From JABEVB01 sp049965775 (GTDB taxonomy: Bacteria; Planctomycetota; Phycisphaerae; WQYP01), in NCBI GenBank assembly GCA_049965775.1, contig JBMFVX010000097.1, positions 1 to 11,983 of the forward strand: a DNA stretch of 11,983 nt, in the 5' to 3' direction. The position numbers were made by a program, and so were the translations under genes. Below the pieces are notes generated by a model. That model was not told the origin of the DNA. It saw only the letters and a list, made by a program, of their open reading frames with translations, and made no database searches. Positions 1 through 7,584 of the stretch are shown in pieces (position 1 is the stretch's first letter; each line of letters begins with the position of its first letter).

Positions 1-1792
1 AAGACAAGTCGCCCCGCCGGCGATAGAGGCGAGCACTTTCCATCCCTTCCTTTTGGTTGCGGCGGAGCCGCGCTGGGAAATAGCTGGTTGTCGCGGAGGC
101 ATTGCTGGGCGAAGCCAATGACCTGGGCATTATGCTCGCCCGGCAGCGCGGCGCATTCCAGGGCGTAGGCGTTGATGGTGCGGTCGCCATAGCAAACCTC
201 CTCCGGGTAAAGATTGTGGCGCCGACTTATAACGCCTTCGAGCCGCATGGCACGGTAGCCGCTGTGGTCAACGCCGGGCGCCATAAAGTAGCCGCGGGCG
301 ATGAGCATCTTTTGCATCTGCGCCATGATGCGGGGGTCTTGATGCGTGTAGCGGTACATTTGCCGGATCAGGTGATTGATGGTTTCACCATAGCTGGCAA
401 CATAGCCAAGCTCGCGCGACAGGCCCTGAGGCGTAACTTCGTAGTAATGATGGCCAAAGGGCCACTGCCAGTTGTCTTTGCCGGCCAGCTTGTTGCCGCG
501 CCAGGGCACCAGGCCGATGGCTTCGTAGAGGTACCAGCGGGCCTGCTTGTCGCGCATGGCAGAAGCGGGTTGAAACAACTCTAACCCCTGGTTGGCGGTG
601 TATATGTTGTTGGCGACGATCATGGCCCGATTGGTGTAATAGCGTTCGTGCGTCGTGAGGTAGGCGACCGTTTTGGTAAGCAGCGCCGCCCAAGCCTGCC
701 GCCGCGGTAAAGTTTTGCCGTCGGCCAATATCAGTGGTTTATCAGGCGAGGTTTTTAATTCGAGGTAGAGTAGGGCCACAGCGCGGCCGACCGGGCCATA
801 AAGCCGCCACGAGGTATTGGCTTCGTTCTCCTGGCCTTTGCCAGCGGCCATGGCATCCACATCGCGAATGATACGTTTTAGAATGGCCGGGTTGTGATAG
901 GCGATACACCAGTTAACGAGATACGCGTGAGCCAAAATTACGACCCGCTGGGGGCCGTCGAGGCTTTTGCTTGCCAGAATACTCTTGAGGACGTTGTTTA
1001 CATGAAACTTAAGCTGCCGCAGGATGTGCGGCCCCGGAGCGGGCCTGATGGGTGGCGGCGGCGGCGAGGCCCTGAATGTCGCCGGGCGGGGGCGTGAAAA
1101 AGGCATTGGTGCCGATGTAGGCTTTGTAGACGCCGCGCGAGCGATGTTCCAAGACGTGTTGATACTGGTTGAAATTGATGCCGTACATCCAATCGTGCCC
1201 GATAGCCTGAATGGTAAGCCGCACGTGGTGCTTGCCGCGGGTGAGTTTTGCGAGGCAGCGGTTCGGTGGCATAAAAAAATCTGCCGGGGAAAGGGCGCGA
1301 GCCGGGATAGCTTTCGGAGCCGGCGTTTTCAGCTCCGCTAATCAGGCCGTAATCCGACATCATTCGGTAGCCGACCTGCACGCCATTGCAATAGAGGATG
1401 AGCCGGCCGAGGTCCTCGCCGCGGTCATTGCCCCAGTATTTGACGGTGATGTAGTTGAGGCGTCGGGGGTTGCAGCGCAGGGTGAACGACATTTGATCGC
1501 CATAAATTTGGCGGGGCTTTAATGGCAGTAAAACTCTTGCGGGCTGGCCAAGGCCGCCGTTGATAACCTGGCTGGCGCTGGCGTCAAAGTGGTGGGCGGC
1601 TTCGCTGGTGGGTTTGCCGAAGGTAATGGCATCGAGCAGGTGCGGGGCAAGCGCCGGCGTTTCCGTCGGCTTGGCACACGCAAGGCGTGGTGCTGCCATC
1701 AAGCCCAACAACACGACCAGGGCGGTGGCGATTGGCTGATGATGGGCGTGCTTACGACTGTTAGCCGCTTTGTTGGGGGTGATATAAGCCAT
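1..1792 (-). pseudogene. Large secreted protein of unknown function, frameshifted, runs off left edge
   Basis: I do not recognise the function. Reading leftward from ATG 1792, the first frame gives a signal peptide (hydrophobic run ending LACA, then KPTETP) and a beta-rich domain with YITVKYWGNDRGED and FPGRFFYATEPLP. It must then shift to a second frame (TRGKHHVRLTI to FFTPPPGDIQG), and again to a third that stays open from about 1041 to 1, roughly 345 codons. The third part is rich in helices and aromatics (YYEVTPQGLSRELGYVASYG; MAPGVDHSGYRAM). That is compatible with an alpha/alpha-toroid of the polysaccharide-lyase or heparinase type, but this is only a fold guess. The joins fit best at the T4 run 1246-1249 and the C4 run 1032-1035 on the plus strand; dropping one base from each restores continuous protein (PLPRKLTRGK and ARSGPHILRQ). 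A TTG 18 bases upstream (1810) is an alternative start. The 3' end lies outside the window. It is either a recent pseudogene or carries two assembly errors. Confidence 0.6.
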
Positions 1793-1830
1793 GATCAAAA
1801 ACATCTCCAATAATGTGTGGCCCCGGCATT

Positions 1831-1836
1831 ATTATA
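1831..1836 (-). promoter_or_regulatory. Possible -10 element for the frameshifted secreted-protein gene
   Basis: The minus strand reads TATAAT here, about 40 bases before the ATG at 1792. I see no good -35 at the normal spacing (TAACTG is the best candidate). A GTGGCC/GGCCAC inverted repeat (1844-1849 and 1817-1822) brackets it. This is weak evidence. Confidence 0.3.
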
Positions 1837-1910
1837 AGCAAGAGGCCACCAAGCAGTTATTTCTTGATGGCCTTTGCTGTGTACGTAGTACGATGAGGTA
1901 ATCAGCCTGT

Positions 1911-2235
1911 TCAGGCTTTGCCGGCCGGTTTGCGGCGAAGCAGCAACAAGCCGGCGGCACCGATGCACAGCAGGCCAAGCGAAGCGGATTCTGAGACTGC
2001 CGGACTTAAGAGTGTGGCGTCGGTAATATAGTCGAATGAATAACCGTAGCCACCGGCATTGTTGGTGGTGCCGATATAGAGCCTCCGTATAACAGAAATA
2101 TAAAACCCGCGTCCGGCAACATGCCGAGGCGCACCTTTTCAATCTCCGATTCATGGTCGCGGCAAGGCGAGGGCCCATAATGGTCGCGGCAGTACCGTTA
2201 CGGCCAACGATTTCGGCCTGACCAGTTATAGGTTA
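1911..2235 (-). pseudogene. Decayed PEP-CTERM protein remnant (C-terminal part)
   Basis: The last 28 codons before the TGA at 1911-1913 have the layout of a PEP-CTERM sorting signal: a short motif (VSES), a hydrophobic helix (SLGLLCIGAAGLLLL), then a basic tail (RRKPAGKA). Upstream in the same frame is RLYIGTTNNAGGYGYSFDYI, a plausible passenger end, but that frame is closed by a stop near 2131. Protein-like sequence continues in two other frames: DHESEIEKVRLGMLPDAGF before about 2103, and GQAEIVGRNGTAATIMGPR near 2165-2215. No single frame joins them and there is no credible start with a ribosome site. The motif reads SES (TCA GAA TCC), which is two C-to-T changes from PEP (CCA GAA CCC). I read it as the 3' remnant of a PEP-CTERM gene with at least one and probably two indels. 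PEP-CTERM proteins are normally exported and processed by an exosortase; none is visible here. Confidence 0.55.
2153..2191. repeat. 12-bp direct repeat pair, 27 bases apart
   Basis: On the minus strand TGCCGCGACCAT occurs at 2191-2180 and again at 2164-2153. The 27-base period keeps frame, so it may be a small coding repeat inside the decayed PEP-CTERM gene. Confidence 0.5.
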
Positions 2236-2433
2236 GTCACATTCGCTCTCGAATCAATCTCAAAAAGCGTTTTTTATTTATCATTTTGAGCCGTCCGAGA
2301 GCCTGTGCGGGCGATAGCGTCAGCTTGGTAAGCCGAAGAGCGCAATCTGAATGGTGTCTCGCTGTGGTGCCCTGGGCCTTGGGTGCGTTTGGCCTAAATA
2401 TTCCCGTGCGTTCACCTGTCTTGCAGCGCCCAT

Positions 2434-3645
2434 TTAAGGAATCTGCGTATCGGAATCGGGCTTTTTGCCGATCCACGTCACATGGTATACGCAGCCGTTG
2501 GAATCGCTGCTGAAATAAATAGAACCATCAGGAGCCTCGGCCACATCCACCGGACGGGCGAGGAAGCTGTTATTTGGTCCCAAGGTAGAAACAATGCGAA
2601 ACGACCCATATGGCTTGCCGGTGAGCTTATCAAACAGCACGCACTGCAGGCGATAGCCCACTTTTTTGGTGCTGTCCCATGATCCGTGGCATGCAACGAT
2701 TGCATCGCCCTTCATTCCGGGAAAATAGTCGCTTGTTAGAAATGTAAACGAAATGGTGGACCAATGGGCGTGAAAGCACCAGGCGGGGGGAATAGAAATT
2801 TCGGCATAGTGCATGGTTTTTGGATTGTGTAAAAGCTCGTAACGTGGAATGTTATTGCCTACCACATAAGGGTGGCCATAAAAACCGCCGCGAATATAGT
2901 GGTTGAACTCGTCGGGCGGATTGAGGTCTGTGACGCGCTGTTGGCCAAAGTGCTCGCCCAAAGGGTGGCCAAAATTATCGCTGCCCTCGTCGCAGCCCCA
3001 TATTTCGCGTGTGCCGGGGCGCATGCGTAGCCGTTCGGTATTGCGTATGCCGCTGCACCAGAGAGTTTTGCCCGTGCCATCGCGGTTGTAGCGCCAGATG
3101 ATCTCGCGGCCGAGATTGCGGCAATCGGTGATGTTGTCCAGGTCTCCAACGCTGGTGTAGAGGTGATGCTTTGTTACCAGCAGGCTTCGCCACCAGTGCC
3201 CGCCGAATTTAGGAAGTCGCGATGGATCAATAATGGTTTGCACTGCGCCGGCCGGTTTGATGCCGTCGGAATCGGCGACCTTATAGATGCCGGTGCTTGT
3301 GGCAAACCAGAGCCAATTGTTGCGGTACACCATGCACTGCACATGCGAAAAGCCATTAATAAAGGTGGTAACGGATTGAAACCTGCCCTGTGCGTCGGCT
3401 TTGCGTAGGGCCAGAATCTGGCCATGGCCCGGTCCGCTTACGAAGAGGGTGCCATGATTGTCAAAACACAAAAACCGTGCTTCGGAGAGATGGCTGGCCG
3501 CGAGCGTGACGCGGAAACCAGGCCGTACGGTAAACGCCGGAACGCCGGGGCCTAAGGCCGGCAAAGCCGCGCGCGCTGCGGCGATGCCGTCGAGCAGGAT
3601 GGCAATGGTGAGCAAGAACATATAGCCAAATCGAGAAAATCGCAT
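2434..3645 (-). CDS. Secreted sorbosone/glucose dehydrogenase-like beta-propeller
   Basis: This 403-residue protein resembles the soluble glucose/L-sorbosone dehydrogenase family (quinoprotein six-bladed propellers that oxidise sugars or aldehydes outside the cytoplasm). The N-terminus is a signal peptide: MRFSRFG, a hydrophobic stretch, then AAARA before ALPALG. Family-like landmarks in order are RFLCFDNHGTLFVSGPG (first blade), GGHWWRSLLV, IIWRYNRDGTGKTLWCSGIRN, the P-G-T-R-E-I-W-G-C-D-E stretch, NPPDEFNHYIRGGFYGHPY, GDAIVACHGSWDS and RPVDVAEAPDGSIYFSSDSN. There is no fused cytochrome c domain. I chose ATG 3645 because AAGGAG lies seven bases before it; the frame also allows TTG at 3663, which would overlap that ribosome site. 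Substrate and PQQ dependence cannot be read from the sequence. It is 88 bases downstream of the methyltransferase/glycosyltransferase gene but has its own promoter-like sequence. Confidence 0.85.
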   Translation of the reverse strand: MRFSRFGYMFLLTIAILLDGIAAARAALPALGPGVPAFTVRPGFRVTLAASHLSEARFLCFDNHGTLFVSGPGHGQILALRKADAQGRFQSVTTFINGFSHVQCMVYRNNWLWFATSTGIYKVADSDGIKPAGAVQTIIDPSRLPKFGGHWWRSLLVTKHHLYTSVGDLDNITDCRNLGREIIWRYNRDGTGKTLWCSGIRNTERLRMRPGTREIWGCDEGSDNFGHPLGEHFGQQRVTDLNPPDEFNHYIRGGFYGHPYVVGNNIPRYELLHNPKTMHYAEISIPPAWCFHAHWSTISFTFLTSDYFPGMKGDAIVACHGSWDSTKKVGYRLQCVLFDKLTGKPYGSFRIVSTLGPNNSFLARPVDVAEAPDGSIYFSSDSNGCVYHVTWIGKKPDSDTQIP

Positions 3646-3672
3646 GGGGCGGCTCCTTATCAAGCGCGTGTA

Positions 3673-3701
3673 GTATTAGCCGCATTATAGAGCGTTGTCA
3701 A
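3673..3701 (-). promoter_or_regulatory. Sigma70-type promoter for the sorbosone-dehydrogenase-like gene
   Basis: The minus strand carries a perfect TTGACA (3701-3696), a 17-base spacer, and TAATAC (3678-3673) as the -10. A perfect TATAAT sits inside the spacer (3689-3684) and could be an alternative -10 with a poor -35. The start codon is about 28 bases further on. This suggests the gene can be transcribed separately from the two genes before it. Confidence 0.5.
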
Positions 3702-3733
3702 TACTCTGGCGATGTGTTCCTGTGCTTACGCCG

Positions 3734-5257
3734 TTAAACAAAGGTTATTTTGCGGGCTGCGAAAGCGCACATGCGCAGCAGCAGCAGGCCGTGGCGGAAT
3801 CGCGAAATATTGGTGCTGCCGTATACCCTCTGTTTGTAGTGCACAGGAACGTCCATTATTTTGAGGTTAAGCCTTGCCGATCCGAAAAGCAGGTCGAAGT
3901 CGCCAAACGGGTCGAAATCGCCGAAGTAAGCGCGGTTTTGGACGATGCGGTTATAGTCGCTGCGGCGGAGGGCTTTGGTGCCGCAGAGCGTGTCGCGCAA
4001 ATTTTGCCCCAGCAGAAACGTAAACAGGTAACCGAAGCATTTGTTGGCAATCATGTTAAGAAACTGCATGGCCTGGCGTTCCATGGGGTACACGAGGCGT
4101 GAACCATTGGCGAATTCACATTTGCCGCTGGTTATCAGTTTGATGAACCGCGGCAGCTCTTCCGGCGGAACGGAAAGATCGCCGTCAAGAATGATGAAGA
4201 TGTCACCTGAAGCGGCCGCAAAGCCGGTACGCACGGCATCGCCTTTGCCCCGGCCTGGCTGCTTCATGGCCTTAACCTGCATTGGCCCGTTGTAGGCCGC
4301 TACCGCCCGCTCAACAGCCTGCCAGGTATCGTCGGTGCTGTTGCCTTCAACAAAAATTAGCTCTTGCCGGGCGGCCATCATCGGCACACGGTTGAGCAGA
4401 GGCAGAATATTTCCCGACTCGTTACGCACCGGCACCAACACTGATACGGATTCTCCCTGGTTATCGCCGGTGTTTACGCCGGGAACCGATACGTCAAGCG
4501 GGCGTGCGATGCTGATGGTGCAGAGTGTAAGCTGCCGCAAGCCCGGCAGAGGGGCCAGCCAACGGTTGATCAGATTGCTGACAATTGGAATGTAAAACGG
4601 CAGCAGCATGCTTTGTACCTGCCGCACGATTGAATAGTCGCTCTGCGCCAATAAATTGCGTACCTCATCGCCGGGAATCCAGCTTTCGTCGAATACGCGC
4701 TGCTTCCAGCCGATGACTTCGGAAAGACGAATCAGTGGCTGCCACAAACGGCTGAAACTGCACACGATTACGCGGGTATGCGCCGCACAGAATGGTCGCA
4801 TGGCCTGAAGCGCGGTATGCACGTCGTAGAGTTGCGGCAAAATGCCTGACAGGATGATATAGTCGAAAGGGGCCTGCGGGAGCGACGGCAAATCTTCAAC
4901 GGGGGCGTTTACAAACTGCAAATGGGGATATTTAACGCGGGCTTCATCAATGGCCGATGCGCAAAAATCAACGCCTATGCCAAGCGAAGGTTTAAGCGCT
5001 GCGAGCATGGAGCCATCGCCGCAGCCAACGTCCAGAACCTTACTTGCCGCCGGAATAACGCGGGTAAGGCGCTGGGTTAAGTAGTCATGAAAATAGGCGT
5101 TACGCCGACGGCTGCCGGCGAGCTTTGCCTGATATTGCTCTTGAAAAGCCAGTAGCGTCTGACGATGCTTTTCCGCCGGGCCAAGCTTACAAGTACCTTC
5201 CGCCGAGGGGGGCGAGGAGTAATCAGGCGTTGAGTGCGTCGGCGCGGTATCCGCCAT
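3734..5257 (-). CDS. Fused class I SAM-methyltransferase / family-2 glycosyltransferase
   Basis: The protein has 507 residues and two catalytic modules. Residues about 50-250 form a class I S-adenosylmethionine-dependent methyltransferase: motif I VLDVGCGDGS at 74-83, acidic GVDFCASAIDEAR at 94-107, and FDYIILSGIL at 131-140. Residues about 270-507 form a GT-A family-2 glycosyltransferase like dolichyl/polyprenyl-phosphate sugar synthases: SVLVPVRNESGNI at 272-284, ELIFVEGNSTDDTW at 299-312, GRGKGDAVRTGF at 335-346 and IILDGDLSVPPEEL at 355-368 with the DxD-type metal site. DTLCGTKALRR follows at 422-432. No clear C-terminal membrane anchor is seen. The ATG at 5257 has AGGAG nine bases upstream. 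It starts 90 bases after tig ends, same strand, so co-transcription is possible. A role in glycolipid or surface-polysaccharide synthesis is likely; sugar, acceptor and methylated group are unknown. Confidence 0.85.
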   Translation of the reverse strand: MADTAPTHSTPDYSSPPSAEGTCKLGPAEKHRQTLLAFQEQYQAKLAGSRRRNAYFHDYLTQRLTRVIPAASKVLDVGCGDGSMLAALKPSLGIGVDFCASAIDEARVKYPHLQFVNAPVEDLPSLPQAPFDYIILSGILPQLYDVHTALQAMRPFCAAHTRVIVCSFSRLWQPLIRLSEVIGWKQRVFDESWIPGDEVRNLLAQSDYSIVRQVQSMLLPFYIPIVSNLINRWLAPLPGLRQLTLCTISIARPLDVSVPGVNTGDNQGESVSVLVPVRNESGNILPLLNRVPMMAARQELIFVEGNSTDDTWQAVERAVAAYNGPMQVKAMKQPGRGKGDAVRTGFAAASGDIFIILDGDLSVPPEELPRFIKLITSGKCEFANGSRLVYPMERQAMQFLNMIANKCFGYLFTFLLGQNLRDTLCGTKALRRSDYNRIVQNRAYFGDFDPFGDFDLLFGSARLNLKIMDVPVHYKQRVYGSTNISRFRHGLLLLRMCAFAARKITFV

Positions 5258-5347
5258 CAGCTAAGACTCCTGGTAAGCACGGTCAGCGCTCTCGCTTCGC
5301 GGCGTTTATGCAACATCGGCGCTCATGCGGCTTCTTCGGCGATGCCA

Positions 5348-6778
5348 TCAGGTGGCGTTGGGGCTTGCCGCAGGTGCATTTTGCGCCGGGGCAGCGGCGG
5401 CGGCTGCCGCCGAAAGATCCGCTCGCCATGTCGCCTCATCCACTTCGGTTACCTTGGCATTGCCGATGAGCGTATCAAGCACTTTGTCATCAAACACCCG
5501 CGAAACGAATTGTTCGAATCCGCCGGACTTTTTGAGTTGCTGCAGGAACTTTTCTGGGCGTTGGCCTTCCTGGAAAGCAATGTCGGAGGCCGCTTCAAAA
5601 ATATCATCAGCGGTGATTTTGACATTAAACTGCTCGCCGATTTTCTTCAAAATAAAGAAGGTTTTCAGTTCGTTTGTGGCCTCTTTGAGCGAACTGGCCC
5701 TCAGCTCTTCAACATGCTTGCTGACTTCGTCCGGCGATATGCCCTGTGAGAAAAGCTGTGAGACGCGGCGACGCAGCACCAGGTTCTGTTGGCGGGCGGA
5801 GAGATTTTCGGGTACCGAAAGCTCGCATCGCTCCAGGAGATACCGCAGTACCTGAACACGCATGGCGCCTTGCGTTTCGCCGGTAAGCCGCTTGGTCAGC
5901 GCTTCGCGCATGGATTGGCGCATTTCTTCGAGGCTGTCAAAGCCGCTATCGGTGGCGAGTTTATCGGTAAGTTCGGGCGCTTCAAAGTGAGATACGGCCA
6001 GAGGCGTTACCTGAACGGTCACGTTCTTGCCACGAAGAGTTTCATCGGCATGATCGGCTGGGCCGGTGGTTTTAAGTTCGATGAGCTTGCCTGGCTGGGC
6101 GCCCGTCAGGGATTGTTGCAGGTTCTCAAACCTGAGGCCTCCCACTGCGGAGGATTTGACTGAAAGAGGAACCTCGTCATAGTTATGAATGACCGACCCG
6201 TCTTCGGCCAGCACCTTAACATTGGCTTGAATCATATCTTCCGGGCCTGCGGGATTGGATGTTTTCGCCCACTGGCCCATGCCCCGGCGCAAATGCTGCA
6301 TGGCAAGATCGAGCCGCTCGTCGGTGGGCTGGAAGATTGGCTTTTTAATTTCAATATTGGCAAGGTCGGGTAGCGGGAACTCCGGCTCAACTTCGACTGT
6401 TACGCTGAACGTGAAAGGCCCGGTTTCGGGTACTTCAAGCTTGGCAACATCGAGTTCGGGTTCGCCGACGAGTTTGAGTTCATGGCCGGCAACGGCGCTT
6501 TCAATTGATTCTTTGACCAATTCCTGCTTAACCTGATCGCTGATAGCCGAGCCGAAGCGCTTTTCCAGAAGCCGCCGTGGTGTGCGGCCGCGCCGAAATC
6601 CGGGGATGGCGGCTTCGCGCTGCAGCGTTTTGTAGGCGGTGCCGATGGTTTTGGCTATTTGCTCTTCCGGTATGGCAATCGAGAGTTTTTTACGCGTAGC
6701 GCCGAGGTCTTCAACGGTGCAGGTGGAATTGAATTTTTCTTCCGGCGCTGCGGTTTGCGATGTGGCGTTTTCAGTCAT
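5348..6778 (-). CDS. tig: Trigger factor, ribosome-associated chaperone/prolyl isomerase
   Basis: Trigger factor binds the ribosomal exit tunnel (protein L23) and shields nascent chains. The 476-residue product has the expected order. The N-terminal ribosome-binding domain (about 17-150) carries the signature GFRRGRTPRRLLEKRFG at 60-76, equivalent to the usual GFRxGxxP loop. A diverged FKBP-like domain follows (about 175-260, ending LRGKNVTVQVTPL). The helical C-terminal chaperone domain (about 265-460) ends in VFDDKVLDTLIGNAKVTEVD. A low-complexity tail of about 25 residues rich in Ala and Pro follows, making it slightly longer than the common 430-450. I chose ATG 6778, preceded by GGAG nine bases upstream; the frame stays open to 6847 but that extension has no similarity. 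Bacterial tig is often next to clpP and clpX; here it is next to the methyltransferase/glycosyltransferase gene instead. Confidence 0.93.
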   Translation of the reverse strand: MTENATSQTAAPEEKFNSTCTVEDLGATRKKLSIAIPEEQIAKTIGTAYKTLQREAAIPGFRRGRTPRRLLEKRFGSAISDQVKQELVKESIESAVAGHELKLVGEPELDVAKLEVPETGPFTFSVTVEVEPEFPLPDLANIEIKKPIFQPTDERLDLAMQHLRRGMGQWAKTSNPAGPEDMIQANVKVLAEDGSVIHNYDEVPLSVKSSAVGGLRFENLQQSLTGAQPGKLIELKTTGPADHADETLRGKNVTVQVTPLAVSHFEAPELTDKLATDSGFDSLEEMRQSMREALTKRLTGETQGAMRVQVLRYLLERCELSVPENLSARQQNLVLRRRVSQLFSQGISPDEVSKHVEELRASSLKEATNELKTFFILKKIGEQFNVKITADDIFEAASDIAFQEGQRPEKFLQQLKKSGGFEQFVSRVFDDKVLDTLIGNAKVTEVDEATWRADLSAAAAAAAPAQNAPAASPNAT

Positions 6779-7126
6779 GGTAAGGTTCTCCGAGTTGGCG
6801 GGAGCCGGCTGGGTGAAGTAATCAGCCAAAACAATCGGCCAATTCATCGCCCATAAGGCTGCCGTCCGGGCATTGCTGTTTCAGGTTTTTGGCGTTGAGA
6901 AGAGAAGAATGCTCCGAAGAGCCTTCGGCTTCGCAGGCAACAAGGGCGGTACCTTGAGGCCTCCATCTGCAGCACGACCAACGCCTGGCACCCGACCATA
7001 CCGGTAACTCGTGGCAGAGTGTTCAGGGCGATATCATCAGCCTGAACTTGCATGATGCTAGAGGAGATCGGCTTAAATTGCAAATAGCGCCACCGGGTCG
7101 GGGAATAAAAAATGGCGGTACATGGC
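6779..7126. other. Intergenic region between divergent tig and blaI-like genes
   Basis: About 350 bases separate the divergent genes. No RNA gene is recognisable. A 79-codon minus-strand frame (6844-7083) has an unnatural composition and no ribosome site, so I do not call it. A short CCGAA/TTCGG stem (6914-6928) is too weak to call a terminator. The tig promoter must lie here but I cannot point to it. Confidence 0.6.
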
Positions 7127-7155
7127 TTGACACCGAGTGTTTTGGATGATAACCT
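7127..7155 (+). promoter_or_regulatory. Promoter of the blaI-M56-toroid-porin cluster
   Basis: A perfect -35 TTGACA (7127-7132), a 17-base spacer and TAACCT (7150-7155) as a moderate -10 lie 33 bases before the blaI-like ATG. The -10 is covered by the inverted repeat at 7151-7168, which is the usual geometry for repression by blocking polymerase. Confidence 0.65.
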
Positions 7156-7168
7156 AGAAAACTAGGTT
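7151..7168. promoter_or_regulatory. Inverted repeat, probable BlaI-type operator
   Basis: AACCTAG (7151-7157), four A bases, then CTAGGTT (7162-7168) form a perfect 7-bp inverted repeat with an 18-bp footprint. It overlaps the -10 and likely transcription start of the blaI-like gene. BlaI/MecI dimers bind short dyads of this kind, although the sequence differs from the TACA/TGTA dyads of staphylococci. Autoregulation is the natural inference. Confidence 0.65.
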
Positions 7169-7187
7169 TTGAATATTAGGTGACATT

Positions 7188-7553
7188 ATGGCATTTGCAA
7201 ATACTCCCACCGAACGCGAACTGGAAATATTAGCCATTCTATGGGAGCGAGGCTCCGCGAGCGTTCGCGAGGTTTTTGACCTCATGCGGCAACGGGAGAA
7301 TATAGCACAAAACACGGTACAGACTTTTTTGCGTGTGATGGAAGAAAAAGGTCTGGTGGCGCATGAAACGCACGGCCGTGCCTTTATTTACCGGCCGCTT
7401 TACACGCGCCAACGCGTGGTCGGCCAGTTTGTGGACCGCGTATTTAATGGCGCTGTCGGCGATTTGGTTTTGCAGGCGCTGCAAATCAAGCGTCTTTCAG
7501 CAGGCGAAATTAGCGCTATAGAGCAGATGATTCAGCAAGCGCGTCAAGCCTGA
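7188..7553 (+). CDS. BlaI/MecI/CopY-family winged-helix transcriptional repressor
   Basis: The protein has 121 residues, the normal size for the penicillinase-repressor family. Residues about 7-70 form the winged helix: PTERELEILAILWERGSASVREV, then the recognition region NIAQNTVQTFLRVMEEKGLV at 38-57, then the wing THGRAFIYRPLY at 61-72. The C-terminal dimerisation part has the family-like QFVDRVFNGAVGDLVLQAL at 80-98. AGGTG lies five bases before the ATG. In BlaI/MecI systems the partner M56 membrane protease, directly or indirectly, causes cleavage of the repressor; here the M56 gene begins 31 bases downstream. The inverted repeat over its promoter suggests that it represses its own cluster. 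The family assignment is firm. The regulated genes are inferred from position, and nothing suggests a beta-lactamase target. Confidence 0.92.
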   Translation: MAFANTPTERELEILAILWERGSASVREVFDLMRQRENIAQNTVQTFLRVMEEKGLVAHETHGRAFIYRPLYTRQRVVGQFVDRVFNGAVGDLVLQALQIKRLSAGEISAIEQMIQQARQA

Positions 7554-7584
7554 TGCCGCTCGGCCAAGACGGAGTTATCCGCAG

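Noticed and set aside
1..60. Third frameshift in the secreted-protein gene near positions 45-60
   Set aside because: Another minus frame reads KGWKVLASIAGGATCL at the very edge and looks more protein-like than PKGRDGKCSPLSPAGR, but the stretch is too short to decide.
102..584. 160-codon plus-strand frame
   Set aside because: It is the antisense shadow of the long open minus-strand frame that carries YYEVTPQGLSRELGYVASYG.
1795..2178. 127-codon minus-strand frame over the PEP-CTERM remnant
   Set aside because: It is Arg/Cys/Tyr-rich and out of frame with the recognisable C-terminal sorting signal; only its first codons (GPRLAATM) may be a piece of the decayed gene.
2259..2290. CTCAAAA / TTTTGAG inverted repeat with an inner AAAAA-GCG-TTTTT dyad as a terminator
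   Set aside because: The stems are almost wholly A-T and lie about 150 bases beyond the nearest stop codon. It does not look like a convincing rho-independent terminator on either strand.
2237..2476. 79-codon minus-strand frame ending INKKRFLRLIRERM
   Set aside because: It overlaps the 3' end of the sorbosone-dehydrogenase-like gene in another frame and has no similarity I recognise; the tail looks gene-like only because of AT-rich sequence.
6844..7083. 79-codon minus-strand frame upstream of tig
   Set aside because: It starts at TTG without a ribosome site, has an irregular composition (CCLRSRRLFGAFFSSQRQ), and occupies the divergent promoter region.
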